A stretch of 64,000 nt of DNA from Cycas panzhihuaensis (Eukaryota > Cycadophyta): positions 38,385,741 through 38,449,740 of the forward strand of contig CM041465.1 in NCBI GenBank assembly GCA_023213395.1, read 5' to 3'. A program made the position numbers and the translations under genes. Positions within the stretch are counted from its first letter, which is position 1. Every line of letters starts with the position of its first letter. The notes under the pieces were generated by a model. That model worked only from the letters and a program-made list of their open reading frames with translations. It was not told where the DNA came from and searched no databases. Positions 31,358 through 41,003 of this stretch are shown here, one piece after another.

Positions 31358-33299
31358 TGCAGTGGTGCCCACTAATATTCTATAGAAAATATAATAATTA
31401 TCTCAACATGTATACATCAGTAAACAAGTATAATAGCAAAAAATAGCTCATCCACATGCATAATATCAAAATTGTAGCAGTAATCAGATTATAACAGTAA
31501 CATAATTGATAATATCAGATAAAACTCCAATAGTAATATTGCCCTCTTCGAAACTAGGGTTTCTTCCCAACTGCCACAACATGCCCTAATGGTGTAGGCC
31601 ATTAGTCCATAACAAAATATCAAATTCTCCAAAGATGATCACAAGGCCCCTCTATTTATAACTTTACTTTCTCTCTCTGAAACCAACTTTTAATTCTCTC
31701 TCCTAAAAATATCAACTTCATATTAATAAATCCTCTGTTATCTTTTTAAAAACCAAGTTCACATCTCTCCTAAAAATACCAACTTCCATTAATAATTTGG
31801 AATGGCAGAATTCCCTTCCCCTTAAAATACTTTACCCTCAAAGAATAGGTAGTTGCATGTGGAGTTGCTGCTTTGGCATGTTCTTCAATTTATCGCCTAC
31901 TAAGTCCTATATGTTATCAAAATTGGGTCCAATCTTGTGCCTTCTGTTGGAGATTGTTGACAAGTAACCTGAGCTTACAAATGCTTGTTTCGGGGACCAG
32001 GTACTTTTTGTATCTTGTCTTGTATAGAAGTGATTCTAGGACCTATGTGGTGTTGATGATGTTAGGCCATGATTATGTTTTACGGTTGCACATTTTGTTC
32101 TCAAATGACATCATTAAGGGGATGAGAGGTGTTGAGAATATTAAGAGGATTTGTAAGAAAAGTTATAATGTGATTTTGGGAGGTTGGAAAAGAATTGATC
32201 ATAAGGATCATACATTGGTGATTGCATAATGCAAGGAGTGGGGATCCATGAGTTGATCATCAATAGATTTGCATATGTGGGAAACCTAGAGAAGAGAACT
32301 ATAGTGAGTAATACTTGAGGATTGGGAATTGATTTGATAAGCGGTAATGATTAGGATGAGTTTGGTTGGATAATTAGAGATTTTAGGGAAATAAGTTATG
32401 CAGGATTAGTCTTAGACACTTTTTATGGGAAAGAGGTTTAAATAGAGGTTTAGAGATGGAGGAAGGACTGCATTAAGGAATTAATGGAAAAATAAGTGTT
32501 GGTTATATAGAAGTGTGGAAGGTTGGGACAGACATGATAAGGCAATCATTGTATTAGGAGGAAGGTTTAGAAGATCCTTCTAAGAAAAGTCGCTAGGGGA
32601 TGAAGAGACATATGTGCAATGAGATGAATTGTTGTGAAGAGAGACTTGGATTAGGATTTGTCCTATGAAGACCTTGGAATTAAGAAGCTGGGGAATTTGA
32701 ATAGTTATGGAGTAAGGGGGAAAGGGTTTCTGTATATCTATTGAGGATCAAAAAGGAAGAGGAAAGATGAAACTACCAAAGGAAAATGTGCATGTGCAAC
32801 ATAGAGTTTCAGACCATGTCAAGTACCTTGTTGGATTTGCTTGGTTGTCCAGCCCTTTCCATATCTTGTGTAGATTCTTCTTCCGACTTTTTCACATCCA
32901 TTAAGCCCTCTCTTGATTGTTGGTCCATGCCTTCGTGTTACTCCTTTGTTTCAACTTGTATAAATCAATAAACAAGTTTAATAGCAGAAAATAGCTCATC
33001 CACATGCATAATATCATAATCACAGTAGTAATCAGATTATAACAGTAATATAATTGATAATATCAGATGAAACTCCAATAGTAATATTGCCCTCTTCGAG
33101 GCAAGGGTTTCCTCCTAGTTGACACAATGTGCCCTAATGACGGCAGGCCATTAGTCCATAACAAAATATCAAATTCTCCAAAGATGATCACAAATGAATA
33201 AGGCTCCTCTATTTATAGCCTTACTTTCTCTCTCTAAAACCAACTTTTAATTCTCTCTCTTAAAAATACCGACTTCCATTAATAATTTGGAATGCCACA
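31358..33299 (-). mobile_element. NA-2, non-autonomous LTR element
   Basis: The left LTR is 31358-31809 and the right LTR about 32945-33299 (its left part lost). The polypurine side GGGGAAGGGAA (minus) is at 31810-31822, followed by the ACTTTACCCTCAAAG motif shared with chromoviruses. The 1.1-kb internal region shows no pol and aligns in pieces with the internal regions of NA-3 and NA-4. The flanks CCTAA (31353-31357) and ACTAA (33300-33304) look like a worn target duplication. Confidence 0.7.
31810..32944 (-). other. NA-2 internal region, non-coding
   Basis: There is no recognisable gag or pol domain. Segments near 31880-32100 and 32760-32900 recur at 44500-44860 and 45420-45600 in NA-3. 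A plus-strand frame at 31873-32229 is open but shares its sequence with non-coding copies and is not called. Confidence 0.6.
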
Positions 33300-33756
33300 A
33301 CTAATCATACGTAAAAATTAAATACTTCAACAATCATTGGTGCAAGATATAAACCAATATGTCTAGTTTTGTAAATCATCAATGAGTCATCACTATATAA
33401 TTTGAGGTGGGAAGATTATCTAGCATTCTTTGAGAGGCATTGAAGTGTAACAGTATCCATAATGGATTAGAAAATAGCCATTCTTGAGTGAGACTCCATC
33501 GGTCTAACAGTATGAAGCAGACGGGAATATGCCAACTGTACTTGGAAGATTTTTGGGATTAATATGATGGCAGATGATGAATACCTCTGATGTTGTTTGT
33601 TTGTTATTGATCTAAGCTACTGCATGATATGTCAACAGCAGGCCTGCCACTGTCAACGACAACCTGTAGTAAATTCACACATAATGATTAGGCATTTGGA
33701 CAAAAGATTGAATAGATTTTAACCACTTGCAATAGTCCATGCATTAATTTGTTTCA
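33300..33756. other. Non-coding flank or intron
   Basis: AT-rich, with no domain or repeat recognised. It lies downstream of the exon at 33757-34006 on the minus strand and could be its 3' untranslated region. Confidence 0.3.
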
Positions 33757-34006
33757 TCAAGTGATCAAGCTTGTGCGATTCCCCTTGGGTCTTTGAATTG
33801 CCCTTGTTGATTCATTATAGATCACATTTGCAATATCACTCTTGGCAATCTCATTGTACATAAAGGATGGCAACATACGAGGGCCATACACACCATAAAA
33901 ATTGTGGCCACCAGGAACATAATCTTGCCCAACACGAAATGCTGGTATCAGCCTCTGATTATTGTGCCAGCCAAATAACACAATTGTGCACATGGAATGG
34001 CCATAC
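33757..34006 (-). CDS. Exon-like open segment of unknown function
   Basis: The minus strand has a good splice acceptor (TTTACAG before 34006) and an uninterrupted frame of about 83 codons ending at a TGA at 33757. It contains GWHNNQRLIPAFRVG, DYVPGGHNFYGVYGPRM and NVIYNESTRAI. It has no transposon motif, and its codon pattern is unbroken, unlike the surroundings. I do not recognise the family. It could be the last exon of a host gene or of a gene fragment. Confidence 0.4.
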
Positions 34007-34704
34007 CTGTAAACTGTTGTCTCTTGCACATGATTAATGTCTCACAACAATGCAATAAGGATGCAACAATTCAACTTGGCTTTTATGAAGGCCTACACAG
34101 CCTAACAAGGCTGCGGAAAGGTAGAGGTTATGCAGGGCTGTAATCTATGAGAAAGGCTAGATACAGCAACCACGAGAAGCTGTGCAGTCCAAGCAGAAGC
34201 CAGACACAACAGATTAACCCAGTCAAGTAGGATGGATAATAACCTCAGAAATTTATGGCTTTGACACATCTTGGAGTGTCACAAGAAACACGGTAATATG
34301 AAGAACAAACAAAACCCCATGGCAGAGTCATTTTCATTTTGCTAAAGAAAATACCACTAAGGATCCCATTTGTTACATCATATTCCGAGTCAATTTCCAG
34401 CCTGCCTAACTATCTCTCCAACTTGATTATTCATCTTATGTATTAACCATAGTTGAAAAATCATGGCATCTAACTAAAAACAGAATAGAGATACAAAAAA
34501 AGCCTGTTATACCCTCCCATAGATTCCCATTAATACTAATGACTCACTATACCAGCCTCTTTCTAACTAAAAAAAACATTAACTTATAACACACCATCTC
34601 TCAGATAGTCCCAAGGTGGTGGTGCAGCAACTGCCTGTCCCATAACTGCCAATTTATTTAGTTACAAAGATGGTCTGTTACAAAAATGAATCACATTGAG
34701 GCAC
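34007..34704. other. Presumed intronic or intergenic sequence
   Basis: No domain seen. The next ALG11 exon, which should encode the glycosyltransferase ISVAQFRPEK-type region, was looked for here and not found. Confidence 0.35.
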
Positions 34705-34891
34705 CTGGAGAGAGAGCGTATTGCAGGGCGGATACACTCTTTTAGTCCGTTCAGGTATCTTCCATAACTTCTCAATGTGGCACTGTGTCCATGAAGAATT
34801 GACGATCACCAAGTGTGAACAGAAACCCACCCATCCATACATCCAAGTCATAAGCTTGTAGTAAATTGCCTTGGCCCTTGATAGCCAAAAG
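34705..34891 (-). CDS. ALG11: Exon of an ALG11-like alpha-1,2-mannosyltransferase
   Basis: The minus-strand reading [20 protein letters not shown], then [14 protein letters not shown], then VYPPCN matches the conserved centre of ALG11. That enzyme adds alpha-1,2-mannose to the dolichol-linked oligosaccharide on the cytosolic face of the endoplasmic reticulum. The segment is bounded by a splice acceptor (TTTGTGCAG) and a donor (CTCCAG|GTGCC), and the frame is open throughout, so it looks like a true 187-base exon. No other ALG11 exon was found within the window, so it may be a gene fragment or a gene stretched by very large introns. Confidence 0.75.
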
Positions 34892-35223
34892 CTGCACAAA
34901 GTGATGAAGTTTCAATTGTTAGTATAGTAAAATTCAACATGCCCTGTCCAAAGGAATAGAATCCCTCTTTCAATGTTGATTCAAGCAGCATGAGTAATAA
35001 ATGATGAAACAAAAATGTTATACCTTTGTTTTAGGCTTTCTTTTCTTTTTTTTATTTTCATAGTTGTGTGGTTCCATGCTAGAAATGATGAAAATAATCC
35101 AACTCAAGAAGCATGAAATCACTGAACATAGGTAGCAATGCAAACATGCATGACAAAGCACAGCTATGATTTAAGTATCTTCTTTTACCATTTAAAACTA
35201 CTTCACCTACAGAAAATGGCATT
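34892..35223. other. Non-coding sequence between ALG11-like exon and Chromo-2
   Basis: AT-rich, no motifs. If the ALG11 exon belongs to a gene, this is intron and Chromo-2 would be an intronic insertion. Confidence 0.35.
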
Positions 35224-35228
35224 AGAAA

Positions 35229-35697
35229 TGTAGCGATTCTTTCACCAAAATGATACAAAATGGAGTAAAACATAGTCAATTTACAGAAAACAGAACTCAA
35301 ATAGAAATTTCCTTGTATGAAAATATCTAGATCAAATGTATAACAAATATAAATTAAAGTACAACTTCTGAAATTAAGATCAAATTGCGATCAAAATACA
35401 AATAGACGATCGAAAAGGTACCAATACACCTGTAAAGTTCGCCGAGCCCTTCGAGGCGGGGATCCTCCTCAGAAAATGCAGCCCTAAGGCTGAAATTCTG
35501 CACTTGCCAAAGGCCAATATTGGAGAGGAAAACCTACACACAATGATGATCAAATGACCCCCAAGGGTCCCTATTTATAAGCACACCAATTGAAATAATA
35601 AGTCGGCTAGAGAGATAAAGATGCACCCAAAACTGCAATTAGAAGTCGGCCACAACCTTGTATAGGAGTCGGATAGACTTAAAACAGGGTCGCTTCA
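35229..35697 (-). repeat. Chromo-2 3' LTR
   Basis: It is 469 bases with ends TGTAGCGATTC and GGTCGCTTCA (plus orientation), and contains the conserved GCCCTTCGAGGCGGGGATCC block at 35446-35465 and a CTATTTATA site near 35570. Confidence 0.93.
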
Positions 35698-35719
35698 AAC
35701 CCCCCCCCCCCCCCCCCCA
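35698..35719 (-). promoter_or_regulatory. Chromo-2 polypurine tract with a 19-base homopolymer
   Basis: The plus strand has AA followed by 19 C residues (35700-35718). On the minus strand this is a G run directly upstream of the 3' LTR. Its length may be affected by sequencing. Confidence 0.8.
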
Positions 35720-36444
35720 TGAAACTGTGCTTTGCCCTCAAAGCACTGGTAGGTTCGGAAATTGTTTTAACCATTCATCTTTCTCCCATGTGGCATCTTC
35801 AATGTCCAGGTCCTTCCATTTGATCAAATGTTCTCTAATTTGTCTGCTCCTAAGCACTTGGGTGCAGGTTTGTAAAATTCCTTCGGGCTCCAATGTCATC
35901 TTTCCTTCTTCATTAAGCTCTGGTATGCTGGATTGTGGAACTATCTTCTCGCCAACTTTATTTTTCAGACAAGAAACATGGAAGACATTGTGGATCTTTG
36001 CACCTTCGGTAGTCTTTATTGGTATGCAACTTCACTTATCTTGGCAGTGATTTCGTAGGGACCAAAATATCTGGGCGTGAGTTTTTGATTGTTGGTCTTC
36101 TGTAGTGAAGCCTGTTTGTATGGTTGGAGCCGCAAGAAAACCAAGCTGGCAACTTCGAATTTTCTTTTGGAACATTTTCTATCAGACTACTACTTCATCC
36201 TATTTTATGCCATTGTTAGATTATCCTTTAACCTGGCAATGGTCTGTTTTGCTTGTTTCTGATGTTCCTCGATTGATTGGACTTTTGATGGTCTGTTCCA
36301 AGTTAGTAGCGAGGGTGGCTGATACCTGTATAAAGCCTAGAAGGGTGTCATCTTTGCTGCGAAATGATAAGTGGTGTTGTACCACCATTCTGCTAAGTGT
36401 AGCCAACGGTGCCAGTGTTTTTGTTGGTCTGAACAGAAGTTTCA
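35720..36444 (-). pseudogene. Chromo-2 integrase C-terminus and chromodomain
   Basis: The chromodomain is at about 35745-35850, read on the minus strand as REHLIKWKDLDIEDATWE, then KDEWLKQFPNLPVL and a stop. It aligns with the Chromo-1 chromodomain. The stretch from 35900 to 36444 holds the integrase C-terminal part in several frames. Confidence 0.8.
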
Positions 36445-37098
36445 TCAGTATCCTTCTAAGCACTTATTGACGATTTCTGTTTGCCAGTCGGTTTGCGGGT
36501 GGTAAGCTGTACTCATCTTCAATTTCGTGCCTACGACTTTGAAGAGATCTTGCCAAAATTTGCTAGTAAACTTTGGGTCACGATCACTTACAATTGCTTT
36601 TGGAAACACATGTAAACGGTGGATCTCCTTCATGTATAGATCTGCAACGTCGCTGGCCTTAGCTGTTGATTTCAAACCCCTGAAGTGGCCATATTTTGTA
36701 AGGCGATCTACTATGACCAAAATTGCATCTTTTCCTTCTGAGCAAGGTAGCCCTGTTATGAAGTCCATGGAGATTTCATCCCATTTCTTCTCTGGAATTG
36801 GCAATGGTTGAAGTAATCCAGGTGTTCTTATGCATTCGATCTTGTTTCTTTGGCAGGTATTGCACTTTGCCAGAAATTTCTGAACGTTTGTTTTTAGGCC
36901 CTTCTGATAAAAAGAGGGTCTTATCTTTCTATAAGTCTTGTCGATCCCCGTGTGACCTGCTAGAGGTGTGGAGTGAGCCTCTTGTAATACTATGTCCCTT
37001 AATGTTGATTTCCTTGGGATACAGATCTTCCCTCTTTTAAGTATTATTCCGTTTTGTATTTTATACAAGCCAGTTTGATCTTCACTTGTTTTGTCCAT
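36445..37098 (-). pseudogene. Chromo-2 integrase core
   Basis: An open stretch of about 217 codons reads HSTPLAGHTGIDKTYRKI and CNTCQR (zinc site). SMDFITGLPCSEGKDAIL, VSDRDPKFTS and TEIVNKCLEGY follow, giving Asp, Asp and Glu of the DDE site. A conserved Gly before the Glu (QTDGQTE in relatives) is Trp here (QTDWQTE). The frame ends at a stop near 36445, cutting the C-terminal domain off. Confidence 0.92.
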
Positions 37099-37185
37099 TA
37101 ACTGCTTGTATTTCGAATCGTTGTTGTATCCTGCCTTTATTATCTCGTTCCATGCTAGAGTAGCTATTGATATTGCTTGTATTGC

Positions 37186-37740
37186 TCATTGTTTGTGACC
37201 TTCTTCTGGAATCCTTGAAAGGGTGTCTGCTATTACATTGTCTTTGCCCTTTTTGTATACTATGGAGAAGTCAAATGATTGTAATTTGCTCAACCATTTT
37301 TGTTGCTCGTCTGACAATGTCTTTTGACTTAAGAAATACTTGAGACTGTAGTGGTCTATTCGTACTTGAAAAGAGCTCCCAAGTAAGTACTGTCTCCATT
37401 GGTGGACTGCATGCATTATTGCCAACATCTCTTTGTTGTAGATTGGCTTTAACTTCTCTCTGTTTTTTAGTTTCCTGCTTTCATATGCTATTGGCCTTTC
37501 ATCTTGAAGTAGGACCCCTCTTATACCAAACCTTGATGCATCACATTCCAGAATGAATAGTTTTGAGAAATTTGGGGTTGCTAAGATTGGAACTCTTACC
37601 ATAGTACCTTTAAGATCTTCAAAGGCATTGTTGGTCACTTCGTTCCATGTGAAAGCGTCATTCTTCATTAGGTCCGTTAATGGAGTTGCTATGTTGGCAT
37701 ACCCTTTTATGAATTTCCTAAGATAACCTGCTGCTCCTAG
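37186..37740 (-). pseudogene. Chromo-2 RNase H
   Basis: It contains ECDASRFGIRGVLLQDERPI, YNKEMLAIMHAVHQWRQYLL, IDHYSLKYFLSQKTLSDEQQ and VIADTLSRIPEEG. All four acidic active-site positions are present. It is open for 160 codons and then frameshifted toward RT at about 37670-37740. Confidence 0.92.
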
Positions 37741-37937
37741 AAAACTGTGAACCTATGTGACATTTCTTGGTGCCGACCACTGAACGATCGCTTGGACATT
37801 TTTGGGGTCAACCTTGATTCCCTCCAGAGTAATTATATGACCAAGGTACTCGAGTTCCTGTTGACCAAACGAGCATTTTTTCTTGTTGGCAAAGAATAAT
37901 TTTTTTGCTAGAACTTCTAGGACTAACCTATGATGTT

Positions 37938-39390
37938 CTAAATGTTCGTTCCATGTTCTGTTGTAGATGAGGATATCATCGAAAAAATTAGTAAGAATTT
38001 TCTTAAGAATTCCTTGAATGTGGAATTCATGGTAGCCTGAAACATTGCCAGTGCGTTGGTTAAGCCGAATGGCATCACTTTGAACTCGAATAATCCTTCA
38101 TAAGTTCTAAAAGCTGTCTTGTGGACGTCTTCCTCTTTGATCCTAATCTGATGATATCTGGATTGAAGATCGATCTTGGAAAAGTATTTCGCCCCATGTA
38201 TTTCATCTAGTAAGTTGTCAGTCCTGGGGATCGGATATCTATTCTTTATAGTCAATTTATTTAGTCCTCTATAGTCTATGCACATCCTGAATGTCCAGTC
38301 TTTCTTGAGATTGATTACCACCGGTGAAGCAAACGGGCTTATACTGCTTTGGATATGACCTTGTGCGAGTAATTCCCTTGTTATGCTCTCGATCTCTTTC
38401 CTCATGTTGTACGGGTGTCTGCATGGCCTTATGTTTACTGGCGCGGCTCCTGGAATTAAGTCAATCGCGTGATGAGTCGCTCTCATTGGAGGTAATCCTT
38501 TTGGTTCTTCGAATACTTGCTTGTAGTCATCCAAGATGTTTTGGATATCTGTAGGAATTTCTTGGATTTCGATTTTGTGGCATGATACTATGTATGTCGG
38601 TGCCTTTTTCCGCATAATTTTTTCCATTCTATGAGATGATACTAGTTGTGTAGGTGGATTTTTGGGTCCACATAGTATGTATTTTGTTCTATTTATTCGG
38701 AAGCACATGACTCTAGTCATATAGTTGGTGACTATATTCCCTAAGGTCTGTAGCCAATGTACCCCTAAGACCACGTCGACTCCTCCTATCTTCATTACGA
38801 ACATGTTGGAATTCAAGGGGTACTCACCAATTTTCAAGTTGATATTTCTATAGAATCCTCTACAGGGTGCTATCTTCCCGTTGGCAATTGAGACTTGGAA
38901 GGTCTTTAACGGTTCCACCTTTATTCCTAGCTTTTGTGCTGTTGGTCTGTTGATGAAGTTATGGGTACTTCTGCTATCCACTAGTACCGCTATTGGAGCA
39001 CCTTTCAGCATCCCTTCAAATCGTAAGGTTTGGGGTGCCATACTCTGTCCTGTTATGGCCTGCAGGGAGATTTGAACATTCTCGGTGTCGATTTCCAGTA
39101 ATTCCTCTAGCTTGGCTTTAGCTTGTTCATTATCGTCTTCCTGCTCTTGTATTGCTTCTTCTTTTGTTTGTTCTGGTATATCTAGTTCTTCGTTATTTAA
39201 CATGAACACCTTACCTGGGCATTGGTGTTCCTTGTTCCATTTTCCTCCATATTTAAAGCATGTGCCCTTCCTTATGTGTTCCTCACGTGTAGGGTTTTCT
39301 GTTGTGCTTTTGATTGCGAGAGGAACATCAACTTTGACCCCTGATTTGTTCCCTTTGGAAAAAATTCCCTTAAAATTCCCGCTTTGGAAC
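37938..39390 (-). pseudogene. Chromo-2 gag end, protease and reverse transcriptase in one open frame
   Basis: This is the longest open stretch of the window (about 490 codons). In order: a zinc knuckle CFKYGGKWNKEHQC in which the second Cys is Tyr; a protease loop VDSRSTHNFI in which the catalytic-loop Gly is Arg, then VDVVLGVHWLQTLG; and RT motifs [45 protein letters not shown] and MPFGLTNA. The catalytic FFDDILIYN is present but lies in another frame, after an indel in a T run near 37982. Gag upstream of the knuckle is deleted: the frame passes straight from primer-site sequence into the knuckle region. Confidence 0.93.
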
Positions 39391-39393
39391 GAA

Positions 39394-39405
39394 GCTCTGA
39401 TACCA
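39394..39405 (-). promoter_or_regulatory. Chromo-2 primer binding site
   Basis: The minus strand reads TGGTATCAGAGC, a full tRNA-iMet match, two bases from the 5' LTR. Confidence 0.95.
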
Positions 39406-39407
39406 CT

Positions 39408-39878
39408 TCTAGCAATTCTTTCACCAAAATAATACAAAATGAAGTAAATGTAGCCACTTTATAGAAAACAGAGCTCAAATAGGAATTTCCTTGTATGAAA
39501 ATATCCAGATCAAATGTATAATAAATATAAATTAAAGTACAACTACTGAAATTAAGATCAAATTGCGATCAAAATACAAATAGATGATCGAAAAGGTACC
39601 AATACACTTGTAAAGTTCGTTAAGCCCTTCGAGGCGGGGATCCTCCTTAGAAAATGCAGCCCTAAGGCCGAAATTCTACACTTGCCAAAGGCTGAAATTG
39701 GAGAGGAAAACTTGCACACAATGATGATCAAATGACCCCCAAGGGTCCCTATTTATAGGCACACCAATTGGAATAATAGAAGTCGGCCAGAGAAATAAAA
39801 GATGCACCCAAAACTGCAATTAGAAGTCGACTACAACCTTGTATAGGAGTCGACCAGACTTAAGACAAGGTCGCTTCA
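39408..39878 (-). repeat. Chromo-2 5' LTR
   Basis: It is 471 bases, the partner of 35229-35697, followed by AGAAA at 39879-39883. Confidence 0.93.
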
Positions 39879-39883
39879 AGAAA

Positions 39884-40810
39884 TATCATGTCAATTTGGA
39901 ATTGGATATTAAATTCGGTGTAATGCCCATAATCATAAGAGTTGTATTGTGTTGCAAGACAAAAATATCTTAGCATAGTGTAAAAATTCTATTTACATTT
40001 CATATTAATGCAAGTGCAGTATAGGCTAAAATATATTTGTAACATAAACATCCCTTAAAATATTGCTTATATGTAGTATATATAGAGTATAAATAGTATG
40101 CATGCTTTTATGGTTTGTCTTCTTTGTATTGTTCAAACTATTCACACATGTTCAGTATCCTATTGCATGCACGTAAAGGTAAGGAATCTCGATTCACAAA
40201 TCCAATTTGAAAATTGTTCCTAGGTTCAGTTAGTTTGCCAACTGGGATTTTGGTTGGGTGAACCTTAAGAGAACCCCATGCAAACCCAGAGGGCACATGT
40301 TGACTGCGTCCCAATACCCCTAAGCACTTATGTCAAGGTCCTCTTTTGTATAGTCTTCCCAAGGATATTTTTAACGTGTCGGTTGCATACTCATATTACT
40401 ATCCACATATATTCATCCAATATAGCCTATGAGACATCAAGCATTGACATAACATCATCATCACAACATTATAATAATCACAATCACACACATGGCACAA
40501 TATTTCAAAATAATTCTGATTCCATTAAGCAAATATCACCATAGAATGACTCATACATCTCCATAGATCATAACACTTGACTCTCACACTAGAGAGAATG
40601 ATTCATGATCAAATGACTATGGCTTTCACTATTGAGAACATGCCACATATTCCACTAACTCAGCTCTCACACTAGAGAGGATGACTTACGATCAAATGGC
40701 CTGGCTCTCACCCCCAACATGGTGGGAGAATGCCTCATAAATACAATGATACATGACTTTTCATAGGAACAATTGTGTCATATGGTTACAACCCTTATTT
40801 TACATAACAC
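39884..40810. other. Unassigned region with CTCTCAC-type repeats
   Basis: A TGTAATGCCC start near 39920 recalls plant gypsy LTRs, but no end or partner was found. From 40570 to 40735 a unit of about 40 bases recurs beginning CTCTCACACTAGAGAG or a variant. No protein domain was seen. Confidence 0.4.
40570..40735. repeat. Degenerate repeats with CTCTCACACTAGAGAG core
   Basis: Two near-exact copies (about 40574 and 40664) alternate with weaker copies (about 40627 and 40705). Related units reappear at 41878-41945, for example CTCTCACCCTCGAGAG. The core is a short imperfect palindrome. Confidence 0.7.
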
Positions 40811-41003
40811 TGTAGGAAAAATGAATGCACATGCTTGACAAAGAATTTGAGAAAAAATTCAAATAACCAACTTGTCTATTGAATGGTCAAATGTGTACAT
40901 ATAACTCATGGTTCATGGTTGTTATATAACCACCTAACTACCCACTAATTACTCATTAATTAAAGTTCATAATGACCCTTACATTAAACATTATCTTCCA
41001 AGA
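40811..41003 (-). repeat. Copia solo LTR (CopS family)
   Basis: It matches 53840-54048 from TGTAGGAAAAATGAATGCAC to the TAAACATTATCTTCCAAGA end (minus strand start TGTTGGCAG in the other copy, changed here). No primer site or internal region adjoins it. No target duplication is visible. Confidence 0.75.

Larger units (their letters stand above)
35229..39878 (-). mobile_element. Chromo-2, Ty3/gypsy chromovirus with gag deletion
   Basis: The LTRs at 35229-35697 and 39408-39878 flank, on the minus strand, a primer site, the end of gag, protease, RT, RNase H, integrase, a chromodomain and a polypurine tract. The duplication AGAAA is exact (35224-35228 and 39879-39883). The whole unit is 4.65 kb, about 1 kb shorter than Chromo-1, because the N-terminal gag region is missing. 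The right LTR has lost its terminal TG (now TC). Its protein sequences are close relatives of Chromo-1. Confidence 0.95.

Noticed and set aside
31873-32229. Plus-strand frame of 118 codons
   Set aside because: The same sequence is present, with stops, in NA-3 and NA-4. It is part of their non-coding internal region on the other strand.
34007-34704. Further ALG11 exons near the recognised exon
   Set aside because: I looked for the following glycosyltransferase segment on the minus strand and found nothing that matches.
40811-41003. Target duplication of the CopS solo LTR
   Set aside because: The flanks AACAC and CCCCC do not match, and the right LTR end is altered, so no duplication is claimed.
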